Of a stretch of DNA of 64,000 nucleotides, positions 45,451 to 57,812 are shown piece by piece. Location: NCBI GenBank assembly GCA_022315425.1, contig JAIUPT010000033.1, positions 1,674,001 to 1,738,000 on the forward strand, in the 5' to 3' direction. The stretch comes from Pseudevernia furfuracea. Its lineage: Eukaryota; Ascomycota; Lecanoromycetes; Lecanorales; Parmeliaceae. Position numbers and translations under genes: made by a program. The notes beneath the pieces were generated by a model. That model did not search any database, was not told the DNA's origin, and saw only the letters and a list, made by a program, of their open reading frames with translations. How positions within the stretch are numbered: the stretch's first letter is position 1; each line of letters opens with the position of its first letter.

Positions 45451-47170
45451 TCAAACCACACTCCCCTTTCGCTCAACATCCGCCACAATCTCCGGTGCCA
45501 GTGTTCCCTTATCCGTTATACCCATCTCCGTGGCGAAGGTGCTGTGCGGCACCCACTTGGATGAATTCCGGGGTGTAGTCTCCTCCATCATACGGTCCAC
45601 CTGTTCGAGTGACAGACCTTTGGTTTCCGGGATCAGGAAGTAGGCGTAGAAGAAGCAGGCGGTGCAAAGGGCGCCCCAGACGAAGAAGACTTTGGCGCCG
45701 AGATTGCCTTCGTCCTTGTCGACCATGTAGGGAGTGATGACTGCAATGATCTGTTACAACGCACTGTCAGCGCATGCTCCAAGGGTAGTGCCAGTGGAGG
45801 GTGGATGGTTGGTGACTTACGCAGTTCCACAGCCAATTGGAAGCAGCTGAGAGAGCAACGCCACGAGAGCGGATTGGCAGGGGGTAGATCTCGCCTATGA
45901 CGACCCAAGCCCCAGGACCCCACGTAGAGGCGAAGAAGAAGACGTAGATGCAAATGAATGCGATTTCAGCCTTGACGGTAGCCGGGTTGTTCCCATCCGC
46001 GGTCCCCATGATGGCGACAATGAACTCGCAGATGAACATGCCCAACGCACCCCAGACCAAGAGGGGACGGCGTCCAAATCGCTCAACGGTGTAGAAGGAA
46101 ATTGGGGTGGAACAGACGTTGACGAGGGTAGTGACCAGACTGATGAGGAAGGGGTTGTTGATGGTGCCGAGCTGCTGGAAGAAAGTCGAGCCGAAGTAGA
46201 AGATGAAGTTGACACCGGTCCATTGCTGCATCATCTGGAGCGATGTACCGAGGATGGTGCGGCGTAAATTGCTCTTCTGCTCCCAAAGGGAGCCCGTGAA
46301 GCAGTTGGCCCAGCTGGTGAAATAGCCGCCTTGCGGGATCATTTGCAACTCATATTCGTGATTGGCGACGATCTCGGCGAGCTCAGTCTGCACGAATTCC
46401 GAATCACGAGGTTGGCCACGCAGACGGCCGAGAACATCGGCAGCACGGTCGATCTTGCCTCGCTTGACGAAGTAGCGGGGTGATTCGGGTAGGAAGAAGA
46501 GACCTGTGGCCAAAATCATGGCCCAGAGCATTTGTAGACCGACTGGGACACGGTAGGAGGCGCTGGTGGTATAGTTTTGGGTGCCGTAATCGACGCACGA
46601 GGCGAGGAGTAAACCAATGGTGATACAGAATTGATATCCCGACACAATGGCACCGCGAACCTTTTTGGGGGCGATTTCGGACATGTAGAGGATAATGATG
46701 GCAGAGACGAAGCCGATACCGAAACCGGCGACGACACGACCAGCAACAAACAGCCCATAGGTGGATGAGGCGGTTTGTAGCACCACTCCGACGATAAAGA
46801 CGAGGCAGCCCAGGATGATTGTAGTGCGTCGACCGGTAAAGTCGGCGATATCACCCGCCATGATGGCACCGAAGAATGTGCCGGCCGAGAGAATGGAGAC
46901 GATGAGGGATTTCTGCCATGAGGGCAGGGCGAAGCCACCGGGATCGGAACCAGTCTTGGCGTTGAACCGAGGGTCGTTGGGGTCGAGGCCAGTGTAGAGA
47001 GTAATGAAATAGTTCATGCCGATGACACCGTTGATGTAGCCCGAGTCGTAGCCGAAGAAGATACCACCGAAGGCGGCGAAGGCACACATGAGGTAGGCCT
47101 TGAGGGTGACGGGGGCCTCGATACGGCCTGTGTCGGCGGTGGCGACGAGGCCTACACCTCCTCCAGGCAT
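45451..47170 (-). CDS. MFS hexose transporter
   Basis: Two exons, 45821-47170 and 45451-45750, with a 70-nt intron (GTAAGT donor, GCTGAC branch, AACAG acceptor) in phase 0; 549 aa, start ATG 47170. Twelve membrane spans are evident. Sugar-porter signatures are complete: GYDSGYINGVIG in span 1, DFTGRRTTIILG between spans 2 and 3, GRVVAGFGIGFVSA, PESPRYFVKRGK after span 6, QQWTGVNFIFYFG in span 7, VERFGRRPLLVWG, and PETKGLSLEQVDRMMEET after span 12. It resembles fungal glucose/monosaccharide transporters of the HXT type; exact sugar and affinity cannot be read. The long upstream region (47171-48000) contains GCGGGG (47396-47401), which fits the CreA consensus SYGGRG, but a single site is weak evidence of glucose repression. 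Confidence 0.93.
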
Positions 47171-48778
47171 GATGGGGGATTTGGTGCTCGACGACTGGGT
47201 GGTGTATTTATTGATGGATAAGTGGAATGAAAGGCCTCACAGGGAGAGTAGCTGCTAGCTGACGGTCAAGGAGAGTGGAAGGATACACAGAGGGAGATAA
47301 GAAAAGAAAGGAGATGAAGAAGAAGGAGAAGAAGGAGAAGATGCAAGGGAAGGAAAGTGAGGGAGGGGTTGGTAGAGTGTGGTAGAGTGTGGAGATGCGG
47401 GGGTATGGGGAAGTTGAAATACTGGAAGGTCGTTGAGGTAGCTACTCCACTTTTTGCAGTACTCTAGTGTTACATCGGAACGAGCTTCACTTTCACTTTC
47501 ACACTTTCTGCTGAAAACGGTGGTGAGTGGTGTTGACGTGTGGAGGTGGGAGAAGATGATTGGTCATGGGCAAATGTAGAATGTTAAATAAGCCCTTGTG
47601 CATGACATGCGATTGGACAATGGAGAAATAAGAGAGAAAAACGAAAATAAATTTCCGAATGTCATGTGCTTTTCAACAAATAATAATATAATAAGTATTA
47701 ATAAGTATTAATAAATGTTACTAAGGTGGCACCAGTGGGATACCTTTTCTCATGCATGGGAAAAGAGAGGCAAAAAGATGGGAAAGATGAAAGAGAAATT
47801 TACCTTCTGCATGCAGCGTTTCTTTTGCCGGGTAAGCTAGTGGAAAACACTAAGGTAGTAAAGTAGTCAAGTACTAAAATGAACTCTCCGCCGCCCCCCG
47901 CAACGTAGATCCCTATAATAGCGGACAACCTCGGCAATACTATACTTCGAGATTATTTTCTATATACTATAGTCAGTCAGTCTTCCGTAGCGAGAACAAG
48001 TGTGTCACCCGTTTGTACAATCCAAGGTCAATCGAACCATGAACGTCTAGAGTCTTGAATAAGCCAGGAAAGAAGGAAAGAAGGAAAAGGAAGGAAAAGA
48101 AAGGAAAAAGAAAGGAAAAAGAAACGGTTAGTACGTGTACATGCTAGCAAAGACGGGGCGAAATGCGAAATGGAAATGACGCAGATCAGCCCAAAAATTC
48201 CCCCCACTCGAAAAATCTCCGCGACGTCACGAGAAGAGAGCATGATCACGATCACGATTCACGATTCAATCTCGTGCGTGGTGGATACCTAACCTAACCT
48301 TATTGCTCCCCTTTCCCACCAATGATAGTTTATGCTCATGCTGACTCGTCGTGCCTGCTTAAAAAACTCCACACAAACCCAACAAAGTGGCGTGTAATAC
48401 TACATAGATTCTCAGCGAGGTACGTATCGCTACCCGTGCCTAAGTACTTTAGCCCTTTTAGGTACATGGCCCCCGGAAGTGCTCGGGCTTCGTGCATATC
48501 CTGCAGGTCTGGTGATCCGAGCCACCAAAGAGATCTCGATGACAGAACGGAGCTGGGTATAGCTTCAGTGGCGATTTGGAGCCAGATCCCTACTAGACTG
48601 GATCAATATCAATTCAAACTTTTCAAGACAAGTGTGATCTCTTGACGACCGAAAGGGCTTGGTATTGGTGGAGATGCCATATAGATGGAAATGTGGAAGA
48701 ATAGTCCCTTTTCTGTTGACTCACTCCTTGTTCAAAGATGCACTCTCTCTCCTTTTCCTCCCGGTTCTTCTCCACTTT
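47171..48778. other. Long upstream region of the hexose transporter
   Basis: About 1.6 kb without a gene. A GA-rich tract with GAAGGAGAA units lies at 47290-47345, an AT-rich stretch with TATTAATAAG repeats at 47682-47715, and a GGAAAA/GAAGG purine tract at 48062-48123. Frames at 48322-49130 are shadows or run antisense to PAN2. Confidence 0.5.
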
Positions 48779-51700
48779 TCACTTCAACGGACTCTCAAAA
48801 TACCCACTCCCCTCGTCATCCCCGCCCTGCCTCCCTCTCCGTACAGGCGTCACCCTTCCACTGATGCCACCCCCCGCCGCCATTCCCACCTCAGGGGTGA
48901 CCCTTCCACCCAACAGGACCAAATCTCCGCTTCCCTCTCCCACCCCAAATTTTCCCTTCTGTTTCTCTGCAATCCCCGCCGCCTCATGTTCCCGCCGTGG
49001 TACCCAATTCGTCTTTCGCGCGTCACGATACACTTTATTAATCATCTGCTCCACGATCCCCGCGTCGTCAAATTCTTGGTATTTGCGCCATATACGTAGT
49101 GCAGTCCGTGCATCTTCGATACTGTCGTGATTACCCGTCTGCACCTCTTCTCTCAGCAAAACTTCCGCCAGCATGGCTAGTTTCAATCTGCGCGCGTTGT
49201 CTCTTTGAAGGAAAAGGTCGACCGTGTCAACGATTTGCTCGTTGGGCACATGCATGTTGATTTCCAGAAAGTCTTTCCTTAAGCCGTGCCCAACGAATAT
49301 GCAGCCGAGGTTGAGGAGCAGCCAAAGTTTCTTGTAGGCCATTTTGAGGCTGACGAGTGCATGCTTCGAGCGGCGCGGGTCCAGGTCCCCTTCTTCGAGG
49401 CCTGAAAATTGAGTTACATAGTCCACGATTGGTTCATTGATGGTAATGTAATCATCAATGAAAGGAATCCCTTCCTCTTCTCCCCAAGCCCTGACGACTG
49501 ACACCCGACCGAGACCTTGACGCGTAGGAATTACCGTGACTCGGGTGCCATCGGCTGTGATTTCGATCTCCTCGCGGATTAGGGTTACCATCTCAGCGTC
49601 AATAGCAACGTGGGTGCCTGGTCCCGGAACCTCGATACCAGGTTTTAGTGTAAATGCTTCAGGACTGTTGAAGATACTAGTCAAGTCAGTGAGACCAAGC
49701 GCAGAGAGCGTTAGTGACCAATCTCACTTTAAGGAGCCATTGTGGTAGAGACAGCTCAAGTCGAGAGAATCTTTCCACGAGTCGTCAATGTTGTGTCGGG
49801 CATGTCGTACTTGATAAGTGAGAATAACGGGTGTCTTCCACGGCGTGACCTCCAGTGCTTCATCCTGTTCGACTTTCCTGACTAGAAAGTCGTTGAAAAG
49901 GTGCCATTGATTACCATCTTCTCGAGGGCTCCGTTCTGAGATAGCGACTAGAGTGGTGGTAAGCCTCGAAAGTTCGAACTAGGGTGCATCCAACATACCG
50001 TTGACAAACGATACGAGATGGGATTTCTGTCGGTCTGCGCTTGTAACGTCGGCTACTAATCCAACGAGCTCGAAAACCACCGTGGATCTGTGGTATCGAA
50101 AGGGTTGCAAGCTGTCGCCTTCGAGAACCCTCATGTTCCCGCCTTCAATGGTAATTCCTATCTCTTGGGGCAGCCAACGGGGTTTGGCCCAAATATGCTT
50201 GTTCTTTGGGCCCTTGTCTAAACCCGTATTGATCATGAGAATAGGCGAAACATCAGTTATTGTTCGTCGGCTAGCTAACGGTGCATATCGTCGACATCGT
50301 TGGCACCATCCTCTGGTTTGTGATTCGTTTTGGAAGCCTAGGCTAAGTACGTCTGAGAACTTCGGGACGTGACCCCGACTTCTGCTAATAGTACTCTGTA
50401 TTCGTCAATACTTGAATCGGTGCAGAACTAGCTCCGGAGAAGGCTCGTCCATACCAAGTCTGGATAGGTCAGAGTAGTGACATGTGAGGCGTCATGGCGG
50501 AAGGTCTCATGATTGCAGTTGAGGCAGCGAAGAGTAAGGAGACCGTTCGTGACGAATGTCTACATGCAAGATAAGCAAGAGAAACCGCACGGCATTGGCA
50601 GCGCACCTGGTCAAGAGTAGAATCATAAAGGTCCGCCTTGCGAGAGTCTCGACAGAATTGCTGCAAGAGGAACCGGTTGGCGACTGAGATTCTTATGTCC
50701 AAAGTATTTCGCGGATAGGTTTCCTCTACAATATGGAGCAGGGCGGCTGAATAGCGAGGGAATGTTAGCTTGCTACAATTCGACTTCATTAGATAACGCG
50801 TACCTTCCGGTAGACTGCGGTACGCCAAGAGAAGGTTCGTAGCCTGACACCACTTTCCGTGAGATTTCTCTAACATATCGCAGAAGAAGCCTATTTCGCA
50901 GAGCAAGCAACAATCCTGGGTACAGTTTCCCGCGACGTGATGCAAAGCATTGTTGCGAAAGACGGGAGTGAAACGAAGAAGTTGAAGCAAAGGGTTTAGG
51001 TAGGAATTCATGACGTTGTTCGTTAGCCCGGAATAGCGTGTCTTGTTGTAGTACCTGCCCTAGATTCAGCCGAAAGCATACAGTTGACTCAACAGACATA
51101 CTTGAAATCATAATCCAGAATTCCAAAGTTTCCAAGTTTAATGTTTAGATTGACGTAGTAGTTTGGTACCTCCGCTTTGGTGTTATCTGATAACACAGTA
51201 TCAAGCAGTGCTTCTGCGGCGCGACTGATAGGACTGCCGTTACTGGGGTCGCTCTTCGGGTCACGAGCTTTCTCACTAAGCAGCTTCGGTGCAGCAAAAG
51301 CTGTAACCTTGGTATCTGCGGTCTTCGTTTCCTCAACCTGATTTCTGAGTACTTTTCGAGGGTTTGGAGCGATCTGGCCAATGCCTCCAGGATTCGGTCT
51401 CAGATTTTTGAGGATGTCTGGGTCAATCACGGCAGGGGGCCTTCCAAGTTCAAAAAATCGTTCATTTCCCCAGGCAGACAGAAGCCTCTCGCGATAGAAT
51501 GGCATACCGATTATATTGAGTGGGCTGCAGGGGGAATGAATCAGTCAATATAGATTTCTTCGGTGGGGAGGTTCGGACACACAAATTGTCATCCACCCCC
51601 ATCGATCGTGAATGCAACACTTCATCTGCAAATTCAGTGGGGTTGGGAACTTCAGTGAATTGTACTTTTTCAGGAGAACCCCAAAGATGTATAGCATTAT

Positions 51701-52845
51701 CCTGGTCCACGATCGCCCAGACGTTGCCAGAAGGTGAGATCATCGTCGAGGTCACGATGCTCATGAGTTGTACATGTAGTATGGCGGCATTATCTGCGTT
51801 CATAAAGTCCACAAGGTGCAGTTGCCCATGCTGTGAAGCAATAAGAGTCGTTGTTGACATCCTAGGGTGTATCTGCACAAAAGCGGCTCCAGCGGGAAAA
51901 GAAATTGGTGCAAGCACCTCCAGATTCTTGATATCGAAGACCTTCACAATACGCTCAAGCTGTGGAGTCCCGTATGATTTCGTAGTCCAGCCGCATGTTA
52001 GGAGGTAGTCCGTTTTGACATCCATGCTGTTGATTTTCGAGGAGTGAGCTTGCCAAGTTTTGATCACTTTAAGAGTCCCCGGATCGAGAAGATCAACTGA
52101 GCCAGTGCTAGTTGCGGCGCAAATATAGCGCGAGAGCTTCATCATAGTGTATTCTGCGTTTGCAGGAATCTCCTCGACGACCTGGCCCTTCTCCACATCG
52201 ATCTTGTACATGGTTCTCTGACATCCAGCAACCAGGATGAGTTGGCTGTCCTTGCGAAGAAAGCTCATGCAACAAAGTTTACCCATAGTATTCTCTCTGT
52301 ATGTATGTTAGTGGTGTCGGTGGAATGCTCGTTGACAGGGACAAACTCGATATGCCATTGGGTCAAACACCGTCGATTCATTAAATGCACACTTCGCGAA
52401 GCCAGAGAGATGACTGATTTCTCGTTAAACAGAAATTGCTCGACATGACCTTCGCTCACTGGATGAGCTTGCAGTGAAGTGTACTTCTCCAGCTGCAAGG
52501 CATAGTAAGAACTGACACGTCCCTACGATGGATCATCTCCCGTCAGAAGCTGTTGCACCAGCTTTGATAGGCAGAAAGGCTCACATAGTCATCTCCAACC
52601 CATAACAACTCTTGGTGGGTGTCGAATGCAATTGTAGCGATAATGTGCGCATAGTGGTTGAGATTTGGCGGCGAAAGCTGTATCTGTCGGACCTTGTATT
52701 GAGTGGACGTCAGCCGTGGTGTGAAAGGACAGCTATGACAGAGTCCCGATTCATTCAAATAATACGGCGTGAACTGTCCTTTGTGGTCTTTACACACTAA
52801 GAAGTCTGGAGATGGAAATAATACCTCTTGCCAATCTGAATCCAT
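48779..52845 (-). CDS. PAN2: PAN2 poly(A)-specific ribonuclease subunit
   Basis: Eleven exons: 52825-52845, 52585-52692, 52347-52522, 51583-52296, 51102-51524, 50804-51054, 50607-50746, 50455-50559, 49999-50395, 49728-49947 and 48779-49676; 1150 aa. Introns are 47-132 nt with good signals. Domain order matches PAN2: N-terminal WD40 propeller (IAFDTHQELLWVGDDYGRV; LVAGCQRTMYKIDVEKG), a linker with PLNIIGMPFYRERLLSAW, an inactive UCH-like domain (YSGLTNNVMNSYLNPLLQLL, zinc-binding LRCLNCNHETF and WCQRCRRY), then the DEDD exonuclease: HVAIDAEMV (about residue 875), FVGHGLRKDFLEI and HDSIEDARTALRIW. With PAN3 it trims mRNA poly(A) tails in the cytoplasm. All four catalytic acids and the His are present. 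The C-terminal Gly/Arg-rich tail is variable. It is the most intron-rich gene here. Confidence 0.96.
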
Positions 52846-53481
52846 TGCGGTGATCAACCTCAATTTCTTGCAAAGATCTGTGCCCGAGTTTCTATATCAA
52901 CTGCAATTCCGTGATTGCCCAATCCGATAATACTGGAATCGTAGGGAAAGAGCCAAGCGCCATGTCAAGAAGGCACCCCGGTGCGGTTGATTTTGCCTCA
53001 CGATTTACTCCAGTGGGTGGTTAGAAGTTGCTTCGGTTCCTCAAGAAGTCTAGATAGACAGCATATCTGTACGTTGACTCTCAACATCCAGTCTAGTTGA
53101 AAGAATAAAAACCTTTGGTTCGCTGACTGTCTGGGCACTGGCCATTGTTTTCGGCAGAGGTCAGCTAACTTTACACATAGGACGGTCCTCGATTTACTAC
53201 GGAGCACCTCTGAGCCAATTCTCGCGGAAAGACCTGCAAGTCAGTTTCAGAGTATTTCATTGGAAGTGTGGTGATCAAACTCGAGTACCAAAGCTCTCTA
53301 CAAAGCATTTATGCTACAGTGACTATGTATTTACAAGCATTTGCTTTTGCCGCAAGCCGCTTCAGCGGCTCCCCGTATCCAGTCTTTCAGCCTGTGGTAA
53401 GCCTTCCGCGAAATTGAATCACAACTTTGCTGCATCACATCCGGTACGTAACACTATACAAATCAAGTATATCTCGATAGC
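52846..53481. other. Intergenic between PAN2 and PEPCK
   Basis: Promoter of PAN2 and 3' UTR of the PEPCK gene. No gene or repeat seen; a 69-codon minus frame (52998-53207) has no motif. Confidence 0.5.
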
Positions 53482-55483
53482 TCAAACTTGAGGGCCAGCT
53501 TTGATGACCTCGTCGGTTGCCTCATCAGCATATTTCTTGAAGTTCTCAACGAACAGACCCCCCAGTTTCGTGACTTCCTCTTTGAAGTCAGCCGCTCCTG
53601 TCCAGGACTTCGCCGGGTTAAGTAGCTCCGAGGGAACACCGGTGCAAGATATCGGTACGGAGAGATTGAAGGTTTCATATGTCTCGAATTCAGCCTTGGC
53701 AAGCTCGCCTGAGTGAATGGCATCGAGGATTGCCCGAGTGTATTTCAACCTATGTTAATCAGTACGACTATGCCGAATTGGAAGAGTGAGACTCACGGGC
53801 AACGCTTGCCACCGGTCGTAGCACCAGCGCCAACCCAACCAGTGTTTAGCAGCCATGCATTAGCATTGTGGTGCGCGATTTTATCAGCTAGCATTTTGGC
53901 ATAACGCATGGGATGCAGAGCTAAGAATGGCTGAGCGAAGCAAGAAGAGAATGTGGCTTGGGGCTCGGTGACACCATCCTCCGTGCCAGCCATCTTTGAG
54001 GTGTAGCCAGAGATGAAGTGAAACATGGTTTGCTCAGTGTTCAGCTTAGATATAGGCGGTAGGACACCACGAGCATCGCAGGTGAGTAGAATAATGTTGG
54101 AGGGGTGATTGTCCGATACACAAGGAAGTTTGGTGTTCTCAATGTACTCAATTGGGTACGCGCAGCGAGTATTCTCGGTCAATGTGGCATCATCGTAGTC
54201 AACCATTCGCGTTTCAGGGCTGAAGACAACGTTCTCTAGGATGGAGCCGAACTTGATGGCATTGAAGATATCCGGTTCCTTCTCAGCCGAGAGATTAATG
54301 CACTTGGCGTAGCAGCCACCTTCAATATTGAAAACACCTCTATCACTCCAACAGTGCTCGTCATCGCCGATCAGGGCCCGCTTGGTATCTGCGGAAAGGG
54401 TCGTCTTTCCTGTGCCGGAGAGACCGAAAAAGACAGTAACGTCGCCGTCTCTACCTTGATTGGCCGAAGAGTGTAAGGTCAAGACGTTGTGCTTCACAGG
54501 CATTTCGTAGAACAGCACTGTGAAAATGCCTTTCTTCATCTCGCCAGCATACTCAGTCCCTAGAATTACCATTTCTTTCTCGGCGAAGTTGATGGCAACA
54601 GAAGTGGATGAGCTCATTCCTGTTGTGTATCGATTAGCTGGAAATGAGCCTGCATTGTAGACAGTGTAATCTGGGTGGAAATGCTGTAGCTCTTCCCTCG
54701 ATGGCCGGATGAGCATGTTGCGCATGAAGAGTGCATGATAGGCTCGAGCACAAACAATTCGTACACTGATCCGGTACCGCTCATCCCAGCCAGCATACCC
54801 ATCAACGACATAGATTCGGTTGCGCGTATTCAAGTAGTCGACAGCCCGTTCTCTGTTGATTCTCCAGACCTAGGGTTAAACTATCAGAAAAGGGGGTCAA
54901 GAGGCACGTGACTTGGCGATAAGATAAGAGATGCGGGGTGCTTTGCCGAGGCATGCATCCTGCAATGCAAAGGGCCGCATTTGGAACCCGTTCTCCGAAG
55001 CCCGCTCGCCCATGCGGAGTCGCGAAGGGAAAGTTCGTACTGACCTGAGGTGTCATAGGTTTGTTGACAGGACCCCACCAGATTTCCTTCTCAGACCCTT
55101 CTTCTTTGACGATACGCTTGTCGAGGGGCGAACGACCGGTCTTGGCGCCTGAGTATGCGGTCAAAGCTCCCGTTGAGGTTATAGCTGAGCCTGTTTCATA
55201 CACCAAGGCATCTTCATACAGGGCTGCGACAGAGGGATTGGCGATCTGTGATCTCTTAGCCAGGGAAGTCTACAGCTGTAGGAGGAAAACTCACAATGGA
55301 GACGCGGTTGTAGTCAATATGGGCCACTTCATGGAGCTCCTCCTCGATCTCAGTGTGCTCTCGCTGTGGCCTGAGGAAGTCAATGATCAGCGACACTGCA
55401 GATGGCATCAAAGGAGAAATATAGACTTACTCAACACCACCTGGATGAAGACTCGTTTTGTTGACGCTATTTGGATTAATCAT
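53482..55483 (-). CDS. PCK1: Phosphoenolpyruvate carboxykinase (ATP)
   Basis: Five exons: 55431-55483, 55295-55370, 55045-55245, 53797-54869 and 53482-53749; 556 aa. The tiny first exon encodes MINPNSVNKTSLHPGGV, and splicing continues PQREHTEIEEELHEVAHIDY, then VSIIANPSVAALYEDALVYE. Core motifs are complete: TGRSPLDKRIVKE, the substrate-site RNRIYVVDGYAGWD, the P-loop GLSGTGKTTLSAD, metal-binding IGDDEHCWSDRGVFN, and NTGWVGAGATTGGKRCP. It converts oxaloacetate and ATP to PEP, the committed step of gluconeogenesis, in the cytosol. The ATP-dependent (bacterial/fungal/plant) type is clear from the P-loop and length. It is normally induced on acetate, fatty acids or amino acids and repressed by glucose; no operator could be assigned here. 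Confidence 0.96.
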
Positions 55484-56158
55484 CTTCGCGAGTGAGCTGG
55501 AATGGTAGTTATTCCCTAATTGTTTCTGCCGTTGTTGTGCTGCGAAGTCGGTGGAGAGTGGAGTTTGAGGACGAATTATGTTTTCTAATTCTTTCGAGGG
55601 CATGGCGGTTGTTTTGTATGTATCTGAATGTCACATTAGCTTCACAACCTTGTAGTATAATCGGCAGAAGTCGGAACCAGGCTCCTCGACTCAGCCACGT
55701 TGAATTATGGCGTTTGAAGTGAGGAGGGCAGTCAAAGCGTCAAATACCCGAAGTCAGGGCGTTTGAAACGTACCGAATTTGTTCCGCAAGTATGAATGGC
55801 CTGGATTGCTGCAGATGGAGACGTGAGCAGAAAAGATTTAAGCGCAGAATTTCACTAATGTGTGTGACACTGTGAGTGATATTTTTTCGCTTTGTTGGCT
55901 TTGACGTTTGTCGGAACTAAGGTGTTAAGGCACACTCCTAACACTAACCCCGCTCGCTTAAACACCCAAGTAATTCTATTATATACCATTGGACAATCGC
56001 TTTTCAAGGACAGATGGAGGCTGGAGGCTCTTCCGGTTTCTCCCATGGTATACTGCCGTGCCAGCGGCAGTCCAGCCATATGGTCTGGACACCGGCAGCC
56101 GCTTTGAGAATTCCAGTCGAGGCCATCCCGGCTTCCAATTCTCGCACGGTGGAGCTTC
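55484..56158. promoter_or_regulatory. PEPCK upstream region
   Basis: 675 bp between the PEPCK start and the stop of the sirtuin gene, both leftward. Presumed PEPCK promoter and sirtuin 3' UTR. No specific binding site could be assigned with confidence and no gene is seen. Confidence 0.4.
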
Positions 56159-57289
56159 TCATTTGCCATCCTCTCCAACGCCTGCCTTCTGTTTTGCGAT
56201 TGAAATGTTTCCGATCTCTGACTTCAGGAGCTCTGGGACAAGAACACCTGCATCGCCTTCGAAGAACCAATCTCCTTTGTCCAACCCTCCTCTTCCCGTG
56301 TCTGCCTTGTCCATGTTGATTACTGCGACTCTTGCACCCTTTGCCCTCGCTTTGTCAATGTAACCAGCAGCAGGATAAACCTGAGCGCTGGTTCCAATTA
56401 CGAGGATCAAATCAATTTTCTTCGGCTCCTCGATAAACGCGTCAATCTCGTTGATGACCTTCTTGGGTAGCATCTCTCCGAACCAGACGACGCCAGGACG
56501 AAGGAGTCCACTGCCGCATTCGGGACAATGGGGGAGGTCTTTGGTATCAAGCTCCGGGATTTCAACCCGATCATCGGATATGTCTAGCTCCTTCTCCTCT
56601 CGATGCTTCGAACCTGCGCCGTGCATGGCATGTTGCATTGAGTCTGTAGCTTCGGCTCCCGAAGCTGCTGTTCCCAGAGGAGCCGGTGAGGGTCCACCCA
56701 TGGGTATTGCTAGCGCTGGTGCGATGGGATCTGTAAAATTGTTCGACTCTGCTTGCTGGCAGTAGAACGCGGTGCATTTGACGTCGAACAAGGACCCGTG
56801 AAGGAGATAAAGCTTCGAAGCTGGATGACCTGCCCGTTCGCTGAGGCCTGTAAGTACTCATAAGCTGCTGAATATTGTGCTTGGTGCAATATTCTACCTA
56901 CCATCGACGTTCTGGCTCAAGGTGAGGAAGTCCCTCTTGCGTCTGGCCAGTTTAGCAAGAGCATAGTGAGCAGGGTTTGGCTGTGCCTGTAAGGCCATGT
57001 GCCGTCTATAGCTGTAGAATTGCCAAACCAGGCCAGGGTCTTTGGCAAAAGCCTCCGGGGTTGCGAGAGAGACCGCATCGTAGCTTCGCCATAGACCGCC
57101 GGCACCACGAAATGTAGGCAGTCCAGAGGCAGCTGATAGACCCGCCCCGCATAGAGCTAGTACGCGGTCTGAGTAGCGGAGGTGGTTCTGGAAGGACTCA
57201 AGGTCCGCTGGCTTGATCAAGGACGCCATGCGTGCAAAAGGATATTTGTGGTTGTCGATGACTTTTGTTGCACTTCGGTAAAATGTCAT
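56159..57289 (-). CDS. SIRT5-type NAD-dependent protein deacylase
   Basis: Two exons, 56902-57289 and 56159-56847, with a 54-nt intron (GTAGGT donor, TTACAG acceptor); 358 aa. A second in-frame Met 20 codons in (MASLIKPAD) is an equally plausible start; the longer form would add a basic leader that could aid mitochondrial import. Sirtuin motifs: CGAGLSAASGLPTFRGAGG, TLSQNVDGLSERAG across the splice, the catalytic His in LYLLHGSLFDV, a Zn site with its second pair in CPECGSG, then RPGVVWFGEMLP and VIGTSAQVYPA. The Tyr-x-x-Arg pair that selects acidic acyl groups in SIRT5 appears in FYSYRRH. It probably removes succinyl, malonyl or glutaryl groups from lysine. An acidic insertion (about 175-235) between the Zn cysteines is larger than in bacterial homologs. 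Confidence 0.9.
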
Positions 57290-57812
57290 ACCCCAGGATC
57301 ATATTTATGGAGCTGTCGCCTGAAATCTGTGAATAGCCCATGGTGAGTCACTGGGTGGTGTTGAGCAAAGCAGGATGAAAATCCGCCCCTCTCTCACTGT
57401 GACTCGAGGCTGGGGCCTGCCGCTTTAGCGATTCTAAAACCCTGAGACTGACTAATCAATCGAGTCGTGCTAAGCAAGCAGAGAGACGATTGATTCGTGC
57501 AAAAAGCGAACTTAGTAAGTACCCGTACTGTAGAAGGCATAGATCCCGATTTTAGGGTATGTTGCCAAATGCTGAGGTAGTTACCTAATCATTTTCAATC
57601 TTTGGATAGCTTCGAAACCCTGAGGAGTCTTTAGTTATGAGGAAGAGTTTTGAAGTCAGGATTGGATGGTTTTTATGGGCATACCCGTGCTGTAGAGTAT
57701 GCATGAATACTGCCGAGCTTTGAAATCACATTTGCACACGCTAGAGTATGTACTGGTAGAGTAAAGACCGACCAATTGACGATCAAATGCTTCCGAGAAA
57801 CAGCCATCAAGC
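57290..57812. promoter_or_regulatory. Divergent promoter, sirtuin / ICP55
   Basis: 523 bp between two divergent genes, both with likely mitochondrial products. The sequence AGTA(C)-CCGT-GCTGTAGA-type segment occurs twice in altered form (about 57516-57540 and 57680-57700). No gene seen. Confidence 0.4.

Noticed and set aside
48659..49130. Plus-strand frames of 130-146 aa
   Set aside because: Mostly antisense to the last exon of PAN2, whose reading frame carries catalytic motifs; low-complexity content.
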